Below, in pieces: positions 1-7,094 of a stretch of DNA of 32,892 nucleotides (positions are counted from its first letter, which is position 1; each line of letters starts with the position of its first letter). The notes under the pieces were generated by a model. That model did not search any database. It was given only the letters and a program-made list of their open reading frames with translations, and was not told where the DNA came from. A program made the position numbers and the translations under genes. Origin of the DNA: Arthrobacter sp. Br18 (GTDB lineage: Bacteria > Actinomycetota > Actinomycetes > Actinomycetales > Micrococcaceae); NCBI RefSeq assembly GCF_000520555.1, contig NZ_KI914851.1, forward strand, positions 1 to 32,892, in the 5' to 3' direction.

Positions 1-782
1 ATGTCCAGGACCATGGCGAACGTTTCCGGTATCCCGACCGCTTCGATCGCGACGTCCACTCCGAGACCGTCGGTGAGGGCGAGCACCTGGTCCTTCCAGT
101 CGGCGTCGGTTGACACGATGCTGTGGGTGGCACCGAAGAGTTTGGCCTGTTCCACCCGGTTGCGGTCGATGTCGATAGCGATGATCCGTGCCGGGCCGTA
201 GAGCTGGGCGGTGGTGATCGCGGCGAGTCCGACGGGGCCGGCGCCGATCACGGCGACGACGTCACCGGCTTTGACGGCTCCGTACTGCACACCGATCTCG
301 TGGCCGGTCGGCAGGATGTCCGAGAGCAGTGTTCCGTCCTGGGCACTGACGCTGTCCGGAATTTTATAGAGGGAGGTTTCTGCATAGGGAACGCGGACCA
401 GTTCGGCCTGCGTCCCGTCGATGAGGTGCCCGAGGATCCAGCCGATTCCGGAGGTGCCCTCCTCGCCCAGGCAGTGGGAGAACACTCCCTGCTTGCAGTA
501 GTCGCAGTGCCCGCACGCGGAGATGCACGAGATGATCACCCGGTCGCCGATCATCAGGCTCGTGACCGCGGATCCGATCTCGGTGATCGTTCCCACGCCC
601 TCATGTCCCAGGATGCGCCCGTGGTCCACCGTGGGAACGTCACCCTTGAGGATGTGCAGGTCGGTGCCGCAGATCGTCGTGGTGTCGATCCTGACGATGA
701 CGTCGGTCGGCTTCTGAAGGGTTGGATCCGCGACGTCCTCCCAGGCCTTCTGCCCCGGACCGTGATAAACAAGCGCTTTCAT
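1..782 (-). CDS. Zinc-dependent medium-chain alcohol dehydrogenase, 3' part beyond window
   Basis: Likely an NAD(P)-dependent, zinc-dependent oxidation of an alcohol in the cytoplasm. The frame is open from an ATG at 782 (MKALVYHG) to the window edge, giving 260 residues and no stop. A catalytic zinc ligand is C38 in TICGTD, and GHEGVG follows near residue 60. The structural zinc site is C-x2-C-x2-C-x7-C in ACGHCDYCKQGVFSHC. The Rossmann motif GAGPVG is followed by an acidic stretch (IDIDRNR). The C-terminal third of a roughly 350-residue protein is missing because the window ends. It is divergent from the usp gene at 1063 and shares a 280-base intergenic region with it. The exact substrate cannot be told from sequence; alcohol dehydrogenases of this type often sit in actinobacterial stress islands. 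Confidence 0.93.
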   Translation of the reverse strand, partial: MKALVYHGPGQKAWEDVADPTLQKPTDVIVRIDTTTICGTDLHILKGDVPTVDHGRILGHEGVGTITEIGSAVTSLMIGDRVIISCISACGHCDYCKQGVFSHCLGEEGTSGIGWILGHLIDGTQAELVRVPYAETSLYKIPDSVSAQDGTLLSDILPTGHEIGVQYGAVKAGDVVAVIGAGPVGLAAITTAQLYGPARIIAIDIDRNRVEQAKLFGATHSIVSTDADWKDQVLALTDGLGVDVAIEAVGIPETFAMVLD

Positions 783-956
783 CGAGATTCCTTCGACTGG
801 CCGAGGCGCTTTCGCTTGAGAGCTGCGTTCGGCGGCGTCCCTGTTCCCAGGAGTTGCGCCAAGCATAACCGCTCGACTATTGCGCCGGATGCAAGGGAAA
901 CGATTGGCGGAGGCCCGCAGTAGCCGACATTCGCGGCTTCTCTGCTCGCTCAAAGC

Positions 957-997
957 AGTGCCGAAGGGCCATCCCTGCAGACAGGCACTTCGGCCCT
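957..997. promoter_or_regulatory. Pair of related 14-bp boxes in the adh/usp intergenic region, DosR-like
   Basis: AGTGCCGAAGGGCC lies at 957-970 and GGCACTTCGGCCCT at 984-997. The reverse complement of the second matches the first at 12 of 14 positions, so they form an inverted pair with centres 27 bases apart. Both resemble the GC-flanked, AT-centred DosR/DevR boxes found before usp genes in actinobacteria. That resemblance is from memory of the motif and is loose. The pair ends 66 bases before the usp ATG at 1063, so it could also act on the divergent dehydrogenase. An mRNA hairpin is an alternative, since GCCGAAG pairs with CTTCGGC. Confidence 0.35.
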
Positions 998-1062
998 ACC
1001 TGCCCGCACGGGAACCAAGGACGATCAAAGAAGCATCGTTCCTCAGCAGACAAGGACCAATC

Positions 1063-1356
1063 ATGGGAAACATCCCGATACCAGACCGACGAGCAATCGT
1101 AGTCGGCGTTGATGGCTCTCCATCGTCCATTGCTGCCCTGCAGTTAGCAGCTAGCCTGATCCCACTCGCTGGCAACGTCATTCAAGTAGTCGCAGCATGG
1201 CAGTATCCCGTTGTGTTCGGCCTCTACACGCCCATGGAATGGAATTATGAGGAACTAGCGGAACGGGCGGAATGTCCGGTCCTCGTCTCCCACGGGGCGC
1301 TGCAACTGCCCGAAGGTGAGGCCATAGCCCTACCACCCGTCGGAGCATCAGCATGA
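1063..1356 (+). pseudogene. Universal stress protein with the middle deleted in frame
   Basis: The 97-residue reading frame begins like a UspA-fold protein: RRAIVVGVDGSPSSIAAL with the first beta strand and nucleotide-contacting Asp, then the second strand (VIQVVAAWQYP). After EELAERA it jumps to CPVLVSHG, which is normally the last beta strand of a roughly 140-residue domain. About 50 to 60 residues are therefore missing, including the usual G-x2-G-x9-G-S/T ATP-binding loop. The reading frame is kept, so a short protein could still be made, but binding and dimerisation of the normal kind are unlikely. AAGGA at 1052-1056 is a ribosome site six bases before the ATG. The stop overlaps an ATG at 1353 (ATGA), the start of a second usp remnant. 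Confidence 0.75.
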
Positions 1357-1415
1357 CAAACGCCCGGTCGAAACCCGTCGTTGGGTCCGACGGCGTGGAC
1401 GGCTCAGAACGCTGC
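1353..1415 (+). pseudogene. First codons of a second universal stress protein gene
   Basis: The frame from the ATG at 1353 reads MTNARSKPVVGSDGVDGSE, which looks like the usual usp start (KPVVVGVDGSE) with a few extra residues. It then loses all resemblance and runs into ArsR-like sequence. The ATG overlaps the stop of the preceding usp remnant, as expected for a tandem, coupled usp pair. I infer that a deletion joined this 5' end to the following regulator gene. The match is short, so confidence is limited. Confidence 0.4.
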
Positions 1416-1439
1416 GGAAGCATCTCCCCTCGTTACAGG

Positions 1440-1630
1440 AACCCGCGGCCTGGGAGGTTGCTGTCGGACGCGCCGGAAGTTTCGGTGTCGGATCTGTTGT
1501 CAGCGACGGGGTTGGAGGCTTCCCGATTTGTCACAGCACCTGTCAGTGTTGCGCCGCTATCACCTGGTGGTATCCGGGCGGCGCGGACGCCAACAGTTCC
1601 ATGCCCGGGCCGATCCAGCACTACGTGAGA
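1440..1630 (+). pseudogene. ArsR-family winged-helix regulator, frameshifted and truncated at both ends
   Basis: One frame gives GRLLSDAPEVSVSDLLSATG followed by LEAS. The next frame continues as DLSQHLSVLRRYHLVVSGRR, then HARADPALRE. Together these are the recognition helix and beta-wing of an ArsR/SmtB regulator. Dropping one C from the CCC run at 1522-1524 restores a single frame through the helix (EAS-DLSQHL). The start of the domain is not recognisable, and the C-terminus is cut where the transporter sequence begins at about 1630. ArsR regulators are known beside SulP transporters in actinobacteria, so this was probably the local regulator of that gene. Sequencing error in the C run is possible but would not explain the truncation. 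Confidence 0.6.
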
Positions 1631-3325
1631 GTCCTTTCGAAGATTCGGCCCCTGCTGCCCGGATACCGCGACTATGCGCAGGTACCTCGCACCTGGAAGG
1701 GTGATCTGATTGCAGGGCTCACAGTGGGCATTGTCGCTTTGCCGCTGGCGCTGGCGTTCGGCGTCAGTTCCGGGGCAGGAGCTGCCAGCGGCCTGATCAC
1801 TGCCGTGGTTGCGGGCCTGGTAGCCGCGGTTTTCGGGGGATCCAATATCCAGGTCTCCGGACCCACCGGAGCGATGGTGGTGGTGCTGGGTCCGGTGATC
1901 GCCGTGCATGGCATCGGCGCGCTGGCTGTGGTGGGTGTTCTGGCCGGGCTGATGGTAATCACCGCAGGGATCCTGAAACTCGGTCGGGTCGTGACCTTTC
2001 TACCTTGGCCGGTGATTGAAGGCTTTACCCTCGGCATTGCAGTTATCATTTTCCTGCAGCAGGTGCCCGCGGCGTTCGGCGTGGATCCCGGATCCAGCAG
2101 TAACGCTGCAGTATCTGCCGTTTAGGCCATCGCGAGCACGTCCATGGTCGAGCTCGTCGGCCCGGTGGCCCTGGTTGCAGTCGTGGCACTGATCATGGTC
2201 GCTGCCCCGAGGATTCACCCTCAGATCCCAGGATCGATCATCGCCATCGTCGTTGCCAGTGTGATCGCCGAAACCGCCAACCTGCCGGTGGCCAGAATCG
2301 GCGCACTGCCCGACTCCCTCCCTGCCCCAACCGCCCCCGGGTTGGATTGGGACCTGATCCTCACTCTCGCAGGACCGGCAGTAACAATCGCTGCCCTGGC
2401 CGCGATCGAGTCATTGCTATCAGCGCGGGTTGCTGCCTCCATCTCGGATACAGGCCCTTATGACGCGGACCGTGAATTGGTCGGTCAGGGGCTGGCATCC
2501 GTGGCCTCCGGATTCTTCGGTGGCATGCCTGCCACCGGTGCTATTGCACGCACTGCGGTGAACATCCGCTCCGGCGGACGGACCCGCCTCGCGGCGATCA
2601 CCCACGCCCTGGTCCTGCTCGGGGTCGTCTACCTTGCCACCGGCCCAGTCTCCCGCATCCCGTTGGCGGCCCTCTCAGGAGTGTTGATGGTCACCGCGGT
2701 GCGCATGGTCTCCGTCTCCAGTTTGCGCAGCGTGGTTGGTTCGACCCGGGCTGACACTGTCGTGTTCCTCGTGACGGCGGTGATCACCGTATTCCTTGAT
2801 CTGATTCAGGCAGTGGAGATCGGTGTTGTGGTGGCCGCCTTTTTCGCTTTGCGCTCACTCGCGAACTCCAGCGGCGTTCACCGGGAAGAAATTCCAGGGC
2901 CGCCCCAGGACGGGGACGCAAATATCGCCGTCTACCGCCTTGACGGGGCGCTGTTCTTCGCTGCCGCGGAACGGGTACTGGATCGGGTCAGTGCAATCCG
3001 CGATGTCGATGTGGTGATCATCCGCATGTCGCAACTGCAGACGCTCGACGCGACCGGGGCGCGGGTGATCACCGATCTCGTCCATGCCCTGGAGCGCCGC
3101 GGCATTACCGTGCTGATCAAGGGTATCCAGGACCGCCACCTTCGCCTCATCACCAAGGTCGGCGCGCTCGAGTCCCTGCGCCACCACAAGCACCTCTTCG
3201 CCGAGCTCGAACCGGCGGTAGACCACGCCCGCGACCATGTCGTCCGCAACCGGGCCGGACGGACATCAGCCCTTCCCGGCCAGGACCCCGCCGCATTCAC
3301 TACCCATGGGAGACAACAGAAATGA
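1601..3325 (+). pseudogene. SulP-family inorganic anion transporter with STAS domain, interrupted by TAG
   Basis: Both parts are in one frame. 1601-2122 encodes the N-terminal membrane part (LIAGLTVGIVALPLALAFGV, then the SulP signature VSGPTGAM and VIEGFTLGIAVIIFLQQVP). A TAG at 2123-2125 interrupts it. 2126-3325 encodes the remaining helices, the conserved FFGGMPATGAIARTAVNIRS segment, and a cytoplasmic STAS domain near the C-terminus (YRLDGALFFAAAE; LDATGARVI). Total length, about 570 residues, is normal for the family, so one nonsense change would explain the break. A restart at the ATG at 2144 could yield only the C-terminal half. The family moves sulfate, bicarbonate or similar anions. 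The start is uncertain: ATG 1601 lies inside the regulator remnant and GTG 1625 is an alternative. Confidence 0.85.
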
Positions 3326-3340
3326 CTCCCACGACCACAC

Positions 3341-3508
3341 ATGGGGGGCAGGGGAGGTGCTGGGCTGATGATCGGTGCCGTTGTGGGAGGACCCGGCATG
3401 GCAATCGGTAGGGGAATCGGGGCAGGTGTTGGCCTCATGGCACACGGATCACCTCGGGTCTTTCGGCCCTGCCCTCCGGCGTCGTCGCTGGATACCGTAG
3501 AAGGATAG
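3341..3508 (+). CDS. Possible 55-residue glycine-zipper protein
   Basis: A short frame starts 15 bases after the SulP stop. Its core is GLMIGAVVGGPGMAIGRGIG followed by AGVGLM: glycine at every second to fourth residue with aliphatic residues between, the pattern of a glycine-zipper membrane helix. The tail (PRVFRPCPPASSLDTVEG) looks random. I see no clear ribosome site, and it may be a remnant of a longer protein or chance translation of GC-rich DNA. No function is proposed. The 190 bases from 3509 to 3701 that follow hold no gene I can support. Confidence 0.25.
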   Translation: MGGRGGAGLMIGAVVGGPGMAIGRGIGAGVGLMAHGSPRVFRPCPPASSLDTVEG

Positions 3509-3701
3509 GGTCCCGGAGGCCGTTCATCGCACAGGCATCAACGAATCAGCATCGAGGCAGGCACACCACAACCACACCTTCAGTTCAGGATGAATTTTGG
3601 GACACACAAGGCCTGTCGTGTGGATCCAAGCGTCTCAGGAACGACGAAGTCTGGGCACTGGTGGGGTCAGCGCCCCGCCACCGTCCAGGACGCGAGATGA
3701 C

Positions 3702-3992
3702 ATGCAATTGCTCCACGAGCACACCATCACCTCCCACCTACTGGGGAGCTCTCCCCGTCGCGTAGCAGCCGGCGTGCTGCTGCTTCTGCTCCTGCCGTTG
3801 ATCGTAGGATGCGGCTGGGGTGTCGTTCTCGTTCGGCGGTACACCCGTTCCGTACGACCCGGCCGCAGCAGGCGTCATCTGGTCCGCCTCGGCGTGCTCG
3901 CCATCGCGTCGGCCGGCGTGGTCGTACTCGCCGCAGGGCTGGTTCGCCCGGCGTCCACCCGGCAATCATCGGAGCTGACGGTGGGCAGGTGA
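3702..3992 (+). pseudogene. Membrane anchor of the alpha/beta hydrolase, separated by a frameshift
   Basis: The frame encodes two hydrophobic segments (VAAGVLLLLLLPLIVGCGWG and LGVLAIASAGVVVLAAGLV) joined by an arginine-rich loop (RRYTRSVRPGRSRRH). In hydrolases of this type from related actinobacteria, as I recall them, such a two-helix anchor is continuous with the catalytic domain. Here the frame becomes junk after AAGLVRPAS and stops at 3992, while the neighbouring frame supplies PAIIGADGGQVIGSVAEI, the expected continuation. A lost base between about 3945 and 3960 would explain this. Alternatively this is a separate small membrane protein, because the TGA overlaps a GTG start of the next frame. 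The start at 3702 is a guess; no strong ribosome site is visible. Confidence 0.6.
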
Positions 3993-4945
3993 TCGGGAGC
4001 GTCGCGGAGATCGTCGACGTGCCGGTCGGTGGCCATGACCAGGCCATTCTGCTCCGCGGGGTCTCTACCGAAGCCCCTGTCCTGCTGTTCCTCGAGGGAG
4101 GTCCCGGAGGCACCGGTATCGGTCGGATCCGCAACTCAGGACAGGACCTGGAGCAGGACTTCGTCGTCGCCACCTGGGACCAGAGAGGAACGGGCAAGTC
4201 CTATGACGCACTGGAGCCGACCTCGACCCTCACGGTCGATCAGGTGGTGGAGGACACCCTCGAGGTCACCGAGTACCTGCGCGGCCGGTTCGATGAGCAG
4301 AAGATATACCTGGTCGGCAGCTCCTGGGGAACGATCCTGGGAACGTTGGCGGTCCAACGCTCCCCGGAGCTGTTCCATGCCTACGTCGGAACCGGCCAGA
4401 TGGTCGATCCTTTCGAAACCGATCAACTGATGTATGCGGAGAGCCTGAAGGACGCAAAGACCCGTGGCGACAACGACATGGCCACGGCGTTGCAGGACCT
4501 CGGCGAGCCCCCCCCCTACAGGAACACGCTGGACTACCCGGTGGCGATCGCCTCCAACCCGAAGCTGATGAACTTTCAGCATGGCTCCGACTACAGCGCG
4601 TCGTCGGAATACCCCTCCAGTCTCTTCGTCGGCGAATACACACTTCTGGAGCAGCTGCGCGGCATGGCCGCGATTGCGGAGACCTTCAACGCCCTGTACC
4701 CGCCGTTGAGCGGAACGGACTTCCGCACCGACGTTCCAACGCTCGACGTCCCCGTCTACCTGGTCGAGGGCCGACACGAAGCGGCCGGACGGGAGACACT
4801 GGCGCGGGAATGGTACGACCTGCTTGCCGCCCCGAGCAAGAACTACGTCCAGTTCGCCGACTCGGGGCACACGCCCCCGTTCGACGAACCCGGACATTTC
4901 GCAAGGCTCATGTCCGACCTCCTTCCAGGGACAAAGGGCCCGTGA
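3989..4945 (+). CDS. Alpha/beta hydrolase of the prolyl-iminopeptidase-like type
   Basis: An alpha/beta-fold hydrolase related to peptidase family S33. Visible landmarks in order: the oxyanion segment LEGGPGG (usually HGGPG), the family motif WDQRGTGKS, the nucleophile elbow G-S-S-W-G with the catalytic Ser in VGSSWGTILG, the acid region GRHEAAGRE, and the catalytic His in SGHTPPF. The acid position reads Glu where related enzymes have Asp. The domain is complete at 318 residues from the GTG at 3989, which overlaps the stop of the upstream membrane frame (GTGA). The frame is open further upstream, but that part reads as arginine-rich shadow of the membrane anchor. Either this is the C-terminal part of a frameshifted membrane-bound hydrolase or a coupled second gene; I favour the frameshift. 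Substrate unknown. Confidence 0.8.
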   Translation: MIGSVAEIVDVPVGGHDQAILLRGVSTEAPVLLFLEGGPGGTGIGRIRNSGQDLEQDFVVATWDQRGTGKSYDALEPTSTLTVDQVVEDTLEVTEYLRGRFDEQKIYLVGSSWGTILGTLAVQRSPELFHAYVGTGQMVDPFETDQLMYAESLKDAKTRGDNDMATALQDLGEPPPYRNTLDYPVAIASNPKLMNFQHGSDYSASSEYPSSLFVGEYTLLEQLRGMAAIAETFNALYPPLSGTDFRTDVPTLDVPVYLVEGRHEAAGRETLAREWYDLLAAPSKNYVQFADSGHTPPFDEPGHFARLMSDLLPGTKGP

Positions 4946-5047
4946 CATGGAGCACGGCCAGACGCGACCGCGCACTTCAGTCCTGCCCGGTTCGACGACG
5001 CGAGGCAGTTCCTGATCGGGAACGGCCGGGTCTCCTATGCTGGGCCC

Positions 5048-6010
5048 ATGGAAGCCTTCCAGCTCATGAGCGCAAAGCCGATTCTCACGCTGACGGTGAA
5101 CCCGGCTCTGGACGTCAGCACCTCAACTGGGAGGGTCATCAGCGGTCACAAACTGCGGTGCGGCACGAGCCGCCTTGATCCGGGCGGCGGAGGCGTGAAC
5201 GTGTCCAGGGTGATCCAGCGGCTCGGAGGGCAGACTCTGGCGATCCACACAGCGGGAGGCCCGACGGGGGAGGCCTATCGCCGGCTCATCGAGGCCGAGC
5301 ACATCCCCAGCCTGGTCGTACCGATCCACGGGAGTACCCGCCAGAACTTCACTGTCGATGAGACTGCGACTGAGAAACAGTTCCGTTTCGTACTCGAGGG
5401 TCCGGAGCTCACTGAAGCGGAGTGGCGTGCATGCCTGTCCGTTGTTGCCGAATCGATCCCCGTGGGCGGCTATGTCGTCGCAAGCGGCAGCCTTCCTCCC
5501 GGGGTTCCGGAGGATTTCTATGCGCGGATAGCCCGTCTGGCCCGCAAGGGCGGCGCGCACTGCATAGTGGATACCTCCGGAGCGGCCCTCGCCCAGGCGC
5601 TGGCCGAGGGAGTTTTTCTGGTCAAACCCAGTCGGCGTGAACTGGGGGAACACGTCAACGCGGCACTCGACAGTGAGCAGAGCCAGATCGAAGCAGCCTC
5701 TGCACTGATTGCCGACGGGTCTGCCGAATACGTAGCCCTGACCCTCGGTGAAGCGGGAGCCATGCTCGCCACGAAGTCCGGCGTTATCCGCCTGCCGGTG
5801 CCATCGGTGCAGGTACTCAGCACCGTCGGTGCCGGTGACAGTTTTCTCGGCGCACTTGTCCTCCGGCTCGCCCAGGGCCACCCGATCGAGGTGGCGTTCC
5901 GGGCCGCCGTCGCCGCCGGAAGCGCGACCGCCATGACGCCGGCGACCGAGCTGTGCCACCGGCGCGACGTCGAACGCCTCGAAGCCGAACTCTCGGCCAG
6001 GGCACTTTGA
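5048..6010 (+). CDS. pfkB: PfkB-type 6-phosphofructokinase (phosphofructokinase II)
   Basis: Ribokinase-family sugar kinase, 320 residues, most likely phosphorylating fructose 6-phosphate with ATP in the cytoplasm. The N-terminal LTLTVNPALD and HKLRCG near residues 14-38, the sugar-binding DPGGGGVNVSR (44-54), STRQNF, SGSLPPGV (147-153), VKPSRREL (192-199) and the anion-hole/catalytic STVGAGDSF with base D264 are all present. The HKLRC and TRQN features match Escherichia coli PfkB better than 1-phosphofructokinase or tagatose kinases. An ATG at 5069 would give an N-terminus of more typical length; neither start has a good ribosome site. It is the first intact gene after the decayed stretch. 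In Mycobacterium tuberculosis a pfkB belongs to the DosR regulon beside a usp gene, which fits this neighbourhood. Confidence 0.88.
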   Translation: MEAFQLMSAKPILTLTVNPALDVSTSTGRVISGHKLRCGTSRLDPGGGGVNVSRVIQRLGGQTLAIHTAGGPTGEAYRRLIEAEHIPSLVVPIHGSTRQNFTVDETATEKQFRFVLEGPELTEAEWRACLSVVAESIPVGGYVVASGSLPPGVPEDFYARIARLARKGGAHCIVDTSGAALAQALAEGVFLVKPSRRELGEHVNAALDSEQSQIEAASALIADGSAEYVALTLGEAGAMLATKSGVIRLPVPSVQVLSTVGAGDSFLGALVLRLAQGHPIEVAFRAAVAAGSATAMTPATELCHRRDVERLEAELSARAL

Positions 6011-6172
6011 CCGGCATGGCGAGCCACAGCACCTCGGCACATCCGCCCGCCTCGTGATCTGGCCTGACTCCCGTCTGGACCGGAGTTGATCCGCCCCAAG
6101 GAGCGGGTATCCGGACTGGGCGCTGCCGTTCGTGACGTTCCGTCAGGGCTTTCTGCGCTGTTGGCCCACCTG

Positions 6173-6409
6173 TCAGCTCGAGTAGGTGTACCTGCCCGGC
6201 GTGTTGGAGCGGGACCTGGAGGTCGTGACATAGGATCCGCGAGGGGATGGCGTCAGGGCCGACCCTGTAGTGACGTAGGTGCCCTCGCTGTCTGCCGTGG
6301 CGGCTGAGCTCGAGATGTAGCTGCCGCCCAGCGGCGCGAACTTCAGGGGCCGGCGAGCGCGAGTCGGTGCTTCGGAGGAGATGGTTGCTGTGCGGTCGAG
6401 AAGTGTCAT
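6173..6409 (-). CDS. Small G-x-Y repeat protein of unknown function
   Basis: 78 residues from an ATG at 6409, preceded by AAGGAA seven bases upstream. The first 27 residues are a basic, low-complexity leader (TRARRPLKFAPL). Then four similar units follow: GSY at 29-31, GTY at 43-45, GSY at 58-60 and GRY at 72-74, spaced 14, 15 and 14 residues. Each is followed by valine, isoleucine or threonine and small hydroxylated residues (YVTTG, YVTTS, YTYSS). There is no signal peptide, membrane helix or cysteine. It lies 135 bases downstream of the Fur-family pseudogene on the same strand, so it may have been co-regulated. I think similar short proteins occur in Arthrobacter relatives but know no function. 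A multi-core peptide precursor or a structural repeat are open possibilities. Confidence 0.65.
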   Translation of the reverse strand: MTLLDRTATISSEAPTRARRPLKFAPLGGSYISSSAATADSEGTYVTTGSALTPSPRGSYVTTSRSRSNTPGRYTYSS

Positions 6410-6544
6410 GGTGGTTCCTTCGGTGGTGTCCGGCCTGAACCTGGACAGTTGATGGCTGATGGGTGGAAACTCTTGCTGCACCGCGATTTCGGGCAGCACG
6501 CAGCACCCCGTCGCGGTCCGGAAGGACCGCGGGATGTGGTGCGG

Positions 6545-7007
6545 CTATGGGGCGGGTAGGGCGGCCACCTGGTTTCGGCACTGCCGGCAGAGGCCATTGA
6601 AAGTGACTTCTGCCGAGAAGACGGTGAACCCCGCGGTATCTGACGGAGTCAGGCAGGGTGCTGCTCCGATGACGCAGTCGACATCCTGAACCGCACCACA
6701 CTGCACACACACCAGATGGTGATGGTTGTCCCCCACCCTGCATTCGAAGAGCGTCGCTGAGCCCGGAGGATCAAAACGGCGCACGAGCCCGGCTCCCGTG
6801 AAGGCGGCAAGGATTCCGTACACGGCCTGGGTGGAGGAGCCACTCAGGATGTCCTGCGCCTTCGCGAAAACTTTGCTCCACATTTGAATGCGGGTTCTGC
6901 TGCAGTACTTCCAGCACTGCGAGACGCGGCGCCGTGACCTTCAACCCCGAGTTCCGGATCGACTGCCGGAGCACGTCCGTATTCGAGGGGGAATCGGTCG
7001 GCGTCAT
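6545..7007 (-). pseudogene. Fur-family (FurA-like) metalloregulator, frameshifted
   Basis: The N-terminal winged-helix part reads LRQSIRNSGLKVTAPRLAVL then EVLQQNPHSNVE from the ATG at 7007. The rest is in another frame: KVFAKAQDILSGSSTQAVYG, ILAAFTGAGLVRR, then the dimerisation and metal-binding part with DNHHHLVC, C-x2-C in CVQCG, CLTPSDTAGF, and a final C-x2-C (CRQC). Removing one base near 6870-6877, where minus-strand GAGCAAAGTT could have been GAGCAAGTT, joins the frames without loss. The CLTPSDTAGF signature and the paired C-x2-C motifs suggest the FurA (catalase-linked) branch, though no katG is present. As it stands the protein would end after residue 78 with no metal site. A sequencing slip in the A run is a real alternative. 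Confidence 0.85.
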
Positions 7008-7023
7008 GACCCAAGACCATCGG

Positions 7024-7046
7024 TTATTTTGGTTTAGTCAAAACAA
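7024..7046. promoter_or_regulatory. 23-bp dyad in front of the Fur-family gene, candidate operator
   Basis: TTATTTTG (7024-7031), seven bases, then CAAAACAA (7039-7046): inverted arms of eight with one mismatch, in a strikingly AT-rich patch of otherwise GC-rich DNA. It ends 17 bases before the Fur-family ATG on the minus strand and 49 bases before radA on the plus strand. Fur-type regulators commonly bind AT-rich dyads over their own promoter, so autoregulation is the natural reading. A minus-strand TTGACT (7036-7041) inside it could serve as a -35 element, but no good -10 follows. Confidence 0.5.
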
Positions 7047-7094
7047 CTTCCCAGCCGATCCGGCGATGTCGGTGGGCGCCGGTACGCTGAACGG

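Noticed and set aside
1-923. Plus-strand frames covering the first 900 bases
   Set aside because: They are the antisense of a clear zinc alcohol dehydrogenase on the minus strand.
3600-3625. Dyad around AGGCCT flanked by CACA/TGTG before the hydrolase
   Set aside because: Only the centre and four outer pairs match, with three mismatches between; too weak for an operator call.
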